From Streptomyces narbonensis (GTDB lineage: Bacteria > Actinomycetota > Actinomycetes > Streptomycetales > Streptomycetaceae): a stretch of DNA of 42,750 nucleotides. Numbering within the stretch: the first letter of the stretch is position 1; each line of letters begins with the position of its first letter. Shown here piece after piece: positions 25,170 through 32,853 of the stretch. The notes under the pieces were generated by a model. The model ran no database searches. It saw only the letters and a program-made list of their open reading frames with translations, and was not told where the DNA came from. A program made the translations under genes and the position numbers. The DNA lies in assembly GCF_014649015.1 (NCBI RefSeq), contig NZ_BMSF01000029.1, positions 1-42,750 on the forward strand. Reading direction: 5' to 3'.

Positions 25170-25997
25170 TCAGCAGGCGAGGGCCGGTACGGCCGGCTCG
25201 GATGGCTCCGCTCCGCCGACGGTGTCGAGGGTGCGGAGCCAGTCCCCGTTCAGCCAGCGGACGTTGACCGAGCGGGGTGCCGCCCCCCGGACCGCTGCCG
25301 CGGCGGAGTGCGTGGCGGTGCAGGGGATGTCGAGCACGGTCCATCCGGCCGGGTGACGCCGCTCGTCGGCGCCGAGGTAGTCCTCGGCGGGGGACCGGCT
25401 CAGTCCGGTGCCGATCCCTTTGAGGAAGGCCTCCTTACGGGTCCAGATCCGGCCGAAGAGAGCCTGCAGCTCCTCCGCCGTGGCCTGCGCCAACTCGCCC
25501 TGCTCGTCCGGGTGCAGGGCCTCGCCGCAGATCTCCACGCTCTCCGGGCGCGGCAGTCTCTCCACGTCCACCCCGACCGGGGCGGCCGCCACGCCCACCA
25601 GCGCGACTCCGCTGCTGTGTGACAGGGAGAAGTGCAGGGGCGGCCGGGCCCGCGTCGGTGCGACCGCCGGCCGGCCGTGCGCTCCCCCGCACCCCGGGCA
25701 GGGCTCACGGAAGAAACGGACGTCCTGGGGCGGGGTGCCGGTGTAGCGGCCGAGCAGCCTGCGCAGGGCGACGTGCGCGGTGGCGTACAACAGCCCGTCC
25801 GCCGGGCGGATGAACGAGGCGGCCCTGCGCAGCTCCGCCTCGTCGAGCTCCGAGGTGTCGAGCGCCGCCCCGTCGGTCTCGTCGGGGCGGCGCACCAGCC
25901 ACAGGTCGAGCCGGCCCTCGGAGACCGTGAACTCCTGCTCCTCCAGGCGGGGGTGACGCGGGGCCCGGCCGGGCAGCGCTCGGTGCGCCGCCGTCAT
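25170..25997 (-). CDS. 4'-phosphopantetheinyl transferase, Sfp type (JadM-like)
   Basis: 275 residues. LHFSLSHSSGVALVGVA, VGVDVERL and FGRIWTRKEAFLKGIGTGL are the three Sfp-family motifs; the Asp in GVDVE and the Glu in RKEAF bind magnesium. CPGCGGAHGRP upstream is also typical of this family. It converts apo-ACP to holo-ACP, here probably both ACPs in the cluster. The ATG overlaps the ACP2 stop by 4 bp. The order PPTase-malonyltransferase-carboxyltransferase recalls jadM-jadL-jadN. Confidence 0.92.
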   Translation of the reverse strand: MTAAHRALPGRAPRHPRLEEQEFTVSEGRLDLWLVRRPDETDGAALDTSELDEAELRRAASFIRPADGLLYATAHVALRRLLGRYTGTPPQDVRFFREPCPGCGGAHGRPAVAPTRARPPLHFSLSHSSGVALVGVAAAPVGVDVERLPRPESVEICGEALHPDEQGELAQATAEELQALFGRIWTRKEAFLKGIGTGLSRSPAEDYLGADERRHPAGWTVLDIPCTATHSAAAAVRGAAPRSVNVRWLNGDWLRTLDTVGGAEPSEPAVPALAC

Positions 25998-26371
25998 GCC
26001 ATGACCCCGGAGTCGCTCCAGGGCGAGGTACGGGCCCCTCCGAGCTGGCCTGCCAGACAGTCGACCAGCTCGGCGGCGCTGTTGGCCAGCAGCAGCATCT
26101 GCAGGTTCAGTTCGACCTGGAGGGCGGCCTCCATCCGGTGCTGCAGTTCGAGTCCGGCGATCGAGCCGATGCCCAGGCTGCTCATGGGCCGGCCGGTGGT
26201 GTCCACGCTCTGCGGCGGAATCCCCAGGATCCGGCCGAGCTCCTGGCGTACGTAGGTGTCGAGCATGCTGCTGCGCTCGCTGTGGTCCGCCGCGGCCAGG
26301 GCGGCGCGGTCGGGCACGCTCACCTCAACGGCGGACGGGCGTGTCCGGCCGGCTTGTGGCATCGCTGTCAT
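25994..26371 (-). CDS. Second, discrete acyl carrier protein (type I-like)
   Basis: 125 residues with an N-terminal extension of about 30, then a carrier domain. The phosphopantetheine serine is S70 in SSLGIGSIAGLELQHRM, and VELNLQMLLLANSAAELVDCL follows. The motif and the spacing resemble carrier domains of modular or iterative type I PKS more than the type II ACP at 32249 (LGYESLAL). It overlaps both the exporter upstream and the PPTase downstream by ATGA. It may carry a starter or a tailoring acyl/aminoacyl group; its partner enzyme is not obvious. Confidence 0.85.
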   Translation of the reverse strand: MTAMPQAGRTRPSAVEVSVPDRAALAAADHSERSSMLDTYVRQELGRILGIPPQSVDTTGRPMSSLGIGSIAGLELQHRMEAALQVELNLQMLLLANSAAELVDCLAGQLGGARTSPWSDSGVMA

Positions 26372-27834
26372 GTTCTGTCCTGAGCTCGGTGGCGTGGTAC
26401 GTCCATGGGTCCGGCCGAAGGGGCCCGGGGAGCGGCGGTGTCCCCCAGCCGCCGTGTCGCGAGGCCGCGGAGCGCGACGAGCAGGCCGGCGATGCCGACC
26501 GCCGTGATCAGCGCGAGGACCGGCCCCCGGCCCGCCGCGTACAGCGCGGCGCAGAGCACGGTCATGAGCGCCGCCGCCAGCTGGACGGCGGTCTGGTAGA
26601 GCCCGCCGGCCATCGCCTGCTGCGGAGCCGGAACCGACCCGGTGGCCTGCACATGGAAGGCCGTGAAGGCGAGGACGAACGCGGCGCCGACGAGCACCAG
26701 GGTGGGGAGCACGTCCGTGGCGTAGTGGACGGTGCCGCCCTCGCGCGGGTAGAGCGCGTAGCCGAGGGGTGCGGCCGCGGCTCCCGCCGCGATCAGCCGG
26801 GCCGGCCCGAACCGGGTGACGATCCGCCCGGAGTGCAGCGCGGTGAGGGCGAGCGGTACGGCGGCCGGCAGGAAGGCGAGCCCGGTCCGCAGCGGACCGA
26901 AGCCCGCCTGCTGCTGCAGGTGCAGGGTGCTCACCAGGAGCAGCCCCAGATAGGAGCCGTTGAGGGCGCCGGCGCCGAGCGCGGAGCGGACCAGCGGCTC
27001 GTGGGCGAGCAGCTCCAGCTTCAGCAGCGGTTGCTCGGTGCGCAGTTCCACGCGTACGAAGGCCACCGCGAGGAGCGCCGCGAGCAGGAAGGCGCCGATG
27101 GTGCGGGGGTGGTTCCAGCCTGCGGCCGGCCCGGAGGCGATCGCGTACACCAGGAGCAGCATCGCCCCGGTGAGGCTGAGTGCGCCTGCGGCGTCGTACC
27201 GCCGCGGGGTCTTCGGGTCGGGCCTGTCCCGGGGGATCAGGCGCAGCCCTGCGACGAAGAGGAGCAGGGCGACCGGCGCCGGGAAGGCGAAGGTCCAGCG
27301 CCAGCTCACCTCGGTGAGCGCCCCGGACAGGAGCAGTCCCACCGAGAAGCCGCTCGCGCCGAAGAGGGTGTAGACCGAGAGCGCGCGGCTGCGCGCCGGG
27401 CCCTCGGGGAAGGTGGACGCGATGATCGCGAGCCCGGTGGGCGCGGTCAGCGCGGCGCAGAAGCCCTTCACGAAACGGGTGGCCACGAGCAGCGTCGCGC
27501 TGTCCGCGAGGGCGCTCACGAGGGATGCCGCGGCGAAGACGAGCAGCGCGGCCAGATAGACCGGCCGGCGGCCCAGCAAGGCCACGACCCGGCCGCCGAA
27601 GAGCAACAGCGCTCCGAAGCCGACGGCGAATCCGGAGACGATCCACTGGAGTTGGGAGGTGGCCAGGCCGAGGTCCTCGCCGATGGAGGGCAGTGCCACC
27701 AGGGCCACCGACACCTCGAGGGCGTCGATGAGCATGTTTCCGGCGAGTACGAACAGCAGGCCCCACAGGGCAGGGCTCCACCGCCCGTCGGCCGCGGCCG
27801 GCGCGGGGGCCCGGGGTGTCCTCGAACGTGTCAT
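26368..27834 (-). CDS. DHA2-type MFS drug exporter (about 14 TM)
   Basis: 488 residues, strongly hydrophobic, with the EmrB/DHA2 family layout: early LIDALEVSVALVALPSIGEDLG (helix 1 and the loop after it), GGRVVALLGRRPVYLAAL (motif A) and AVPLALTALHSGRIVTRFGP later. It probably exports the polyketide and gives resistance. Coupled to ACP2 by ATGA overlap. ATG at 27834 with a weak GGAC-type site. It is the second exporter in the window. Confidence 0.88.
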   Translation of the reverse strand: MTRSRTPRAPAPAAADGRWSPALWGLLFVLAGNMLIDALEVSVALVALPSIGEDLGLATSQLQWIVSGFAVGFGALLLFGGRVVALLGRRPVYLAALLVFAAASLVSALADSATLLVATRFVKGFCAALTAPTGLAIIASTFPEGPARSRALSVYTLFGASGFSVGLLLSGALTEVSWRWTFAFPAPVALLLFVAGLRLIPRDRPDPKTPRRYDAAGALSLTGAMLLLVYAIASGPAAGWNHPRTIGAFLLAALLAVAFVRVELRTEQPLLKLELLAHEPLVRSALGAGALNGSYLGLLLVSTLHLQQQAGFGPLRTGLAFLPAAVPLALTALHSGRIVTRFGPARLIAAGAAAAPLGYALYPREGGTVHYATDVLPTLVLVGAAFVLAFTAFHVQATGSVPAPQQAMAGGLYQTAVQLAAALMTVLCAALYAAGRGPVLALITAVGIAGLLVALRGLATRRLGDTAAPRAPSAGPMDVPRHRAQDRT

Positions 27835-27966
27835 GGTCCCGTCCGCCGTAGGGGTCGAGTAAGGGTCTTCGGTCAGGGGGCGGGCCGGCCGCGGAGGGGG
27901 TTCCACGGCCGGCCCGGCCGGCGCGACGGGGGAAGTACGCGCCGGCGGTCTGTCGGGACGGGCTGC

Positions 27967-30336
27967 TCAACCGAGCAGCGTGCCGCCCGTGGCGTCGACG
28001 AAGGAGCCGGTGATCCAGCGGGCCTCGTCACTGGCGAGGAAGGCCACCACGTCGGCGACGTCCTCCGGCTCGCCGACGCGGTTGAAGGTGGACATCTTCG
28101 CCATCTGCTCCACCACTTCGGGGATGCCGAAGATGGGGTTGTCGTTGCGGGTGATGCCCGGCGCGACGGAGTTGACGGTGATGTTGCGGGAGCCGAGGTG
28201 CTTCGCGAAGTGCAGGGCGAGCTGGTCGACGGCGCCCTTGGTCATCGCGTACGCGATCTCGTCCGGGTTCGCGAAGCGGGTCAGGCCGGAGGTGATGTTG
28301 ATGATGCGGCCGCCGTCGGGCATGTTCTTCAGGGCCCGCTGGATGAGGAAGAACGGCGCCTTGGCGTTGACCGCGAACAGCTCGTCGAACTTCTCCGGCG
28401 TGGTGTCCTCGGGCTTGACCCCGCCCATCACACCGGCGTTGTTGACCAGGATGTCCAGGTCGGTGCCGCCGGTACGCTCCCGCAGGCCGCTCTCGAGCCC
28501 GAGGAACAGCTCGTGCACGTCACCGGGGACGCCGAGCTCGGCACGGACCGTGAAGGCCCGGCCGCCGTCCTTCTCGATCGAGGCGACGACCTCGTCGGCC
28601 GCGTCCTTGCGCGAGGTGTAGTGGACGGCGACCAGCGCGCCGTCCGCCGCGAGGCGTACGGCGGCCGCGCGGCCCATGCCCCGGCTCGAGCCCGTGACGA
28701 GCGCGGTCTTGCCCGTGAGCCTGCCCATATCTGTTCTCCACTTCTTCACCGTTGCTGTGTCCGACGACTTCGTCGGTACCGAAGTCGCCGGGGTCTTCCG
28801 GGATCCGGCGGATGCCGGATCCCTCCGGGCCTGCCGGGACTCGGCCGACGCCGCGGACGCCGGCGCGCCGAACCAGCGGTCCATCGCACGCTCCAGGCCC
28901 GCTCCCCCGGTGCCGGCCCAGGCGATGTAGCCGTCGGGGCGGACCAGCAGGGCGTCGGCGCCCGCCACGGCCTCGGGGTGCGAGGTGGCGGTCACCGTGT
29001 GCACCGGACCGGCCCAGCGGGCGGCGACGGTGCGCACCTCCTGCCGCCCGGCGTGGTCGCCGGGCAGCAGGAACAGGGCGCCGCGCCCGGGGCGCAGGAT
29101 CTCGGTGCTGGTGAGCGGCCCCTCGTCGGTGGTGAGCCGCCAGTGCGGCAGCCGTACGCCGAGCAGGGGGTGGTCGCCCGCACCCATGTCGTGACGGATG
29201 TCGAGGCCGGAGACCATGCCGGCCAGGTGGGCCCGGACGTTCTCGCTCTCCTCGGCCAGCTCGGCGAAGACCTGCCGGACGGCGTCGACCTGCTGCGAGC
29301 CGAGCAGCAGCAGCGCCTGGGTCCTGATGTTGCTCAGGACCTCCTGGCCGACCGCGTGGCGTTCGCCGTGGTAGCTGTCGAGCAGGCCGGCCGGGGCGCG
29401 CCCGGTCACCTGCGCGGCGAGCTTCCAGCCGAGGTTGGCGGCGTCCTGCAGCCCGAGGTTGAGGGCCTGGCCGCCGATCGGCATCTGCTGGTGTGCCGCG
29501 TCGCCCGCCAGGAGGAGCCGGGAGGCGCGGTAGGTGGCCGCCTGCCGGGAGGCGTCACCGAAGGAGTTCACCCACAGCGGTGTGCCGCCGCTGATGTCCT
29601 CCCCCGTGACGCGCTTCCAGGTGTCGGCGATGTCCGCGAACCCCGGCTGCGTGCCCTGTGGTCGGGCTCCGAACTCGTGCACCATCACCCGGGTCACCCC
29701 GTCGGGACGCCGGGCGGCGATGGCGAGTCCTCCGTCGAGCCGCTCGAAGCGGCGGTTGCGGATGTCGATGCCCGCCACGTCGGCGCGCAGCAGTTCGCGT
29801 TCCGCGTCGGCGCCGGGGAAGTCGAAGCCTCCCAGCCGGCGCACGGCGCTGTTCTCCCCGTCGCAGCCGACGACGAACGCGGCCCGGAAGAACTCCGTCG
29901 TTCCCCCGGCCGTGCGCACCTCGGCTTCGGCGTGGTCCTCGGTCACGGTCAGCCCGGTCACCTCGTGACCGCGCCGGATGTCCGCGCCGAGGTCCTTCGC
30001 CCACTGTCCCAGCAGCTCCTCGATGCGGGTCTGCGGGACCTTCCACTGGCCCGGGTAGGGGCTGGGAAGCGTGAGGTCGAGCGGGATCCCCCCGAAGTGG
30101 CCCTTCGGCTCGTTCGGTACGTCACCGAGCGGGGCGAGCAGGCCGCGGGCGTCGAGGATCTCCATGGTGCGGGCGTGCAGGGTGGACGCGCGCGACTCGG
30201 TGGTCGGCGCGGTGAGCTGCTCGAGGACCACCACGTCCGCGCCGGCGAGCCGCAGCTCGCCCGCGAGGAAGAGCCCGACCGGGCCCGCCCCGACCACGAT
30301 CACCTGGGTTTCGGTGCAGTCCCCGGCCATGGTCAT
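27967..30336 (-). CDS. Natural fusion: FAD oxygenase + SDR ketoreductase (PgaM/UrdM type)
   Basis: 789 residues in one frame. Residues 1-495: aromatic-hydroxylase flavoprotein with VIVVGAGPVGLFLAGEL, the DG motif VVGCDGENSAVR and LLLAGDAAHQQMPIGGQ. Residues about 496-536: flexible Ala/Ser/Arg-rich linker. Residues 537-789: SDR reductase with TGSSRGMGRA, NNAGVMGG and YAMTK. In gaudimycin and urdamycin pathways the oxygenase part acts on the dehydration/oxygenation of the A/B ring region and the reductase reduces C6; an internal start gives a separate reductase, and the same arrangement is seen here (ATG at 28728 with GGAG seven bases before it). Coupled by ATGA to the aromatase gene. Confidence 0.92.
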   Translation of the reverse strand: MTMAGDCTETQVIVVGAGPVGLFLAGELRLAGADVVVLEQLTAPTTESRASTLHARTMEILDARGLLAPLGDVPNEPKGHFGGIPLDLTLPSPYPGQWKVPQTRIEELLGQWAKDLGADIRRGHEVTGLTVTEDHAEAEVRTAGGTTEFFRAAFVVGCDGENSAVRRLGGFDFPGADAERELLRADVAGIDIRNRRFERLDGGLAIAARRPDGVTRVMVHEFGARPQGTQPGFADIADTWKRVTGEDISGGTPLWVNSFGDASRQAATYRASRLLLAGDAAHQQMPIGGQALNLGLQDAANLGWKLAAQVTGRAPAGLLDSYHGERHAVGQEVLSNIRTQALLLLGSQQVDAVRQVFAELAEESENVRAHLAGMVSGLDIRHDMGAGDHPLLGVRLPHWRLTTDEGPLTSTEILRPGRGALFLLPGDHAGRQEVRTVAARWAGPVHTVTATSHPEAVAGADALLVRPDGYIAWAGTGGAGLERAMDRWFGAPASAASAESRQARRDPASAGSRKTPATSVPTKSSDTATVKKWRTDMGRLTGKTALVTGSSRGMGRAAAVRLAADGALVAVHYTSRKDAADEVVASIEKDGGRAFTVRAELGVPGDVHELFLGLESGLRERTGGTDLDILVNNAGVMGGVKPEDTTPEKFDELFAVNAKAPFFLIQRALKNMPDGGRIINITSGLTRFANPDEIAYAMTKGAVDQLALHFAKHLGSRNITVNSVAPGITRNDNPIFGIPEVVEQMAKMSTFNRVGEPEDVADVVAFLASDEARWITGSFVDATGGTLLG
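28726..28741 (-). promoter_or_regulatory. Internal ribosome site and start for the free SDR reductase
   Basis: Within the fusion gene, GTGGAGAACAGATATG gives GGAG seven bases before an in-frame ATG (28728). Initiation here would yield a 253-residue stand-alone reductase starting MGRLTGKTALVTG, exactly at the SDR domain boundary. This matches what is known for PgaM, where both forms are made. Confidence 0.8.
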
Positions 30337-31280
30337 GCCGCCTTGCGCTCGGCGTAGTCCTTGGCGTGGCCCAGGGTGGCGCGGCTGTTGGTGCTCAGGG
30401 CGCTCTGGACGTACTTCTTGGCGTCCTCGACGGTCGCGTCGGCACCGAGGATCCTGGTGATGTTCTCGGTGTTGATGGTCACCGTGTGCTGGGACGAGGC
30501 GGCCACGCCCTGGTCGTTCGGGGCGAACGTCCAGTAGCCGGTGTGCAGCGTCATCAGCGCCGGCAGGGTCACCTGCTTGTAGGCGATCTTGTCGTGCGGG
30601 AAGGTCACCCGGTACGACTTGGTGGTGTGCACCGAGCCGTCCTTGGCGCGGGTGTCCATCTCGAGCTCCTGCAGGCCCGGGGAGGGCTCCGAGAAGCGGA
30701 CGGTGGCGACGTGCGGCAGCCGCTCGGGCCACTCCCCCGCCTCGTTGACGAAGTCGAAGACGTCCTTGGCCGAGCCGTTGATCTGGACGGTGTCCTCGAA
30801 GGAGAACGTCAGGTCCTCGGCCGCGTGCGCCGCCTCGACGTTCTGCTTCAGCGCGGCGAGCTCCGAGCGCGAGTTGCGGTCGACGGCCTCGTCGATCCAG
30901 GCGAGGCTCTCGGCGTCGTCGTCGATGGCCCGGTAGTCGTGCAGGAGCCGGACGCGGGACTCGTCCGCGGAGAGGGACTCAATGATCCAGGTGCCGCCCA
31001 TCGAGGCGATCGGGGGCGCGGAGACCTCCTGGCGGAAGGTGATCCGCAGCTGCTCCGCGTCCAGGGTTCGGCGCGAGGTCCAGTTCTTGGCCTCGCCGTT
31101 GGCGGTGGCCCAGATCCGGATGCGCTCCTCACCCTCGCCCTGCTCCACATGGTCGACGTAGATGGTCGGCGGGAAGATCCGGGGCCAGTTCTGCACCTCG
31201 GCGATCAGGCGGTAGACGGCGGCGGCCGGGGCCGAGACCGTGATCTCGTGCTCCACCTCGCGCAGGCCGGGCTGCGACAT
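30333..31280 (-). CDS. Didomain aromatase/cyclase (UrdL/LanL/JadD type)
   Basis: 315 residues, two START/Bet v1-type polyketide cyclase domains. Domain 1 begins VEHEITVSAPAAAVYRLIAEVQNWPRIFPPTIYV and domain 2 SFEDTVQINGSAKDVFDFVNEAGEWPERLPHV; the repeated Ala/Lys-x-Val-x-Asp/Tyr and Trp-Pro pattern shows the internal duplication. It dehydrates and aromatises the first ring after C9 ketoreduction. The second of two nearby ATGs (31280) has AGGAG seven bases upstream. It follows the ketoreductase gene by 77 bp and overlaps the oxygenase-reductase fusion. Confidence 0.93.
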   Translation of the reverse strand: MSQPGLREVEHEITVSAPAAAVYRLIAEVQNWPRIFPPTIYVDHVEQGEGEERIRIWATANGEAKNWTSRRTLDAEQLRITFRQEVSAPPIASMGGTWIIESLSADESRVRLLHDYRAIDDDAESLAWIDEAVDRNSRSELAALKQNVEAAHAAEDLTFSFEDTVQINGSAKDVFDFVNEAGEWPERLPHVATVRFSEPSPGLQELEMDTRAKDGSVHTTKSYRVTFPHDKIAYKQVTLPALMTLHTGYWTFAPNDQGVAASSQHTVTINTENITRILGADATVEDAKKYVQSALSTNSRATLGHAKDYAERKAA

Positions 31281-31357
31281 GCTCATGCTCCTCGGTTCAA
31301 AGATCGGATACGAATCGGGGCGGCCCGATCGACGGGCTGCCCGCGCGGACGGTCGGC

Positions 31358-32143
31358 TCAGAAGTTGCCGAGGCCGCCGCAGACGTTGAGCGCCTGCGAG
31401 GTGATGGAGGCGGCGGTGTCGGAGGCCAGGTAGCCCACCAGGCCGGCGACCTCCTCGGGCGTGGAGTAGCGGCCCAGCGGGATCTTCGACTGGAACTTCT
31501 CGAGGATGGCTTCCTCGGTGGCGTCGTACGCGGCCGCGTAGCCCTGGCGGACACGCTGGGCCATGGGCGTCTCGACGTAGCCGGGGCAGACCGCGTTGAC
31601 GGTGATGCCGGTCGGGGCCAGCTCGTTGCCGAGGGCCTTGGTGAAGCCGACGACGCCGTGCTTGGAGGCCGAGTAGGGGGCGCCGAGCACGACGCCCTGC
31701 TTGCCGGCGGTGGAGGCGATGTTGATGATGCGACCGCGGTCCTTGTCGCGCAGACCGCCGGTGGTGAGCACCTCGCGGGTCAGCCGGAAGACGCTGTTGA
31801 GGTTGGTGTCGATGACGTCGTTCCACAGGTCGTCGTCGATGTCCGCGGTGACGCCGCCACCGCTGCGTCCGGCGTTGTTGACCAGCACGTCGACGGTGCC
31901 GAAGCGGTCGACGGCGGCCTGGACGAAGGCACGGGCGTCGGCCGTGGAGCGGACGTCCAGGGTGGTGCCGTCGACGTCGAGGCCCTCGCTCTGGAGCTGC
32001 TTGACGGTCTCGGCGACGTTCTCGGCACTGCGTGCGCCGATGAACACCCGGTGGTTCTGGGTGGCCAGGAGACGGGCGACGGCGAGCCCGATTCCGCTGG
32101 TGGCGCCGGTGACGAGGGCGACCCGCTTGTCCTGCTGCGACAT
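31358..32143 (-). CDS. Polyketide C9 ketoreductase (ActIII type)
   Basis: 261 residues, classical SDR. TGATSGIGLAVAR binds NADPH, NNAGRSGGG and the catalytic Ser/Tyr/Lys set (IASTAGKQGVVLGAPYSASKHGV) are present, and the C-terminus ends NVCGGLGNF as in type II PKS reductases. It reduces the C9 carbonyl of the nascent decaketide. It lies between the ACP and aromatase genes, the standard angucycline order. Confidence 0.95.
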   Translation of the reverse strand: MSQQDKRVALVTGATSGIGLAVARLLATQNHRVFIGARSAENVAETVKQLQSEGLDVDGTTLDVRSTADARAFVQAAVDRFGTVDVLVNNAGRSGGGVTADIDDDLWNDVIDTNLNSVFRLTREVLTTGGLRDKDRGRIINIASTAGKQGVVLGAPYSASKHGVVGFTKALGNELAPTGITVNAVCPGYVETPMAQRVRQGYAAAYDATEEAILEKFQSKIPLGRYSTPEEVAGLVGYLASDTAASITSQALNVCGGLGNF

Positions 32144-32248
32144 GACTCTCTTCTCCAAGGGAAAGGGGGGACTCGATGGCTTGGGGCACCGCCGCGCCGC
32201 GCTACGGCGCGGCGGTGCCACCAGGGGGTGTGGGGGCCCGGCGGTGCG

Positions 32249-32521
32249 CTACGCGGCGGACGCGAGCTCCCCGAGGTAGGCGTTGATCGCCACTACGAGG
32301 GACCGCGGGGTGCGGTTCTCGGTGAATATCTCGTCGTCGAGGGAGATGCCGTACTCGCGCTCGATGCGGCCGCCGGTCTCCAGGAGCGCGAGGGACTCGT
32401 AGCCCAGCTCCTCGAAGTCGGCGTCGAGGATGTCGCCGTCGAGGTCGACGCCCTCGTCGGCGCCGGCGCCCTCCAGGAGGATGCGCTTGAGGTCCTCGAT
32501 GGTGAATTCCTGCTTCGACAT
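32249..32521 (-). CDS. Acyl carrier protein of the minimal type II PKS
   Basis: 90 residues. The phosphopantetheine serine is S43 in ELGYESLALLE, and an acidic helix II surface (ALLETGGRIEREYGI) follows, as in ActI-ORF3 type carriers. It carries the growing poly-beta-ketone for KS-alpha/CLF. It is separated from CLF by an unusual 321-bp gap filled largely by a tandem repeat, and is preceded by a GAAGGGA ribosome site. Confidence 0.95.
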   Translation of the reverse strand: MSKQEFTIEDLKRILLEGAGADEGVDLDGDILDADFEELGYESLALLETGGRIEREYGISLDDEIFTENRTPRSLVVAINAYLGELASAA

Positions 32522-32665
32522 GGGGGTCCCTTCATCGGTTGCCGCGCCAGATGGACGGGCGCGGGATCGGGTGGCGCACCCGCCGCCCCTGTGGGGGAAG
32601 GAGGGGGTGCGGTGGAGCGCCCGCCGCCGCTCCCCCGGAGGGAGAGGGACGGCGGCGGAGTTCTG

Positions 32666-32853
32666 GTCGCCGGAGAGCTGGTCGACGGAGTTCTGGTCGC
32701 CGGAGAGCCGGTCGACGGAGAGCTAGTCGACGGAGTTCTGATCGCCGGAGAGCCGGTCGACGGAGAGCCGGTCGACGGAGAGCTAGTCGACGGAGAGCTA
32801 GTCGACGGAGTTCTGATCGCCGGAGAGCCGGTCGACGGAGAGCTAGTCGACGG
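32666..32853. repeat. 15-bp tandem repeat, about twelve copies, running into the CLF stop
   Basis: Units of 15 bp, mainly GTCGACGGAGAGCTA, GTCGACGGAGTTCTG and RTCGCCGGAGAGCCG, alternate head to tail from 32666. The array overlaps the last codons and stop of CLF: on the minus strand several units read Val-Asp-stop, so the array looks derived from the CLF terminus. It occupies most of the CLF-ACP gap (32522-32842); the rest of that gap (32522-32665) shows only the ACP ribosome site. Confidence 0.85.
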
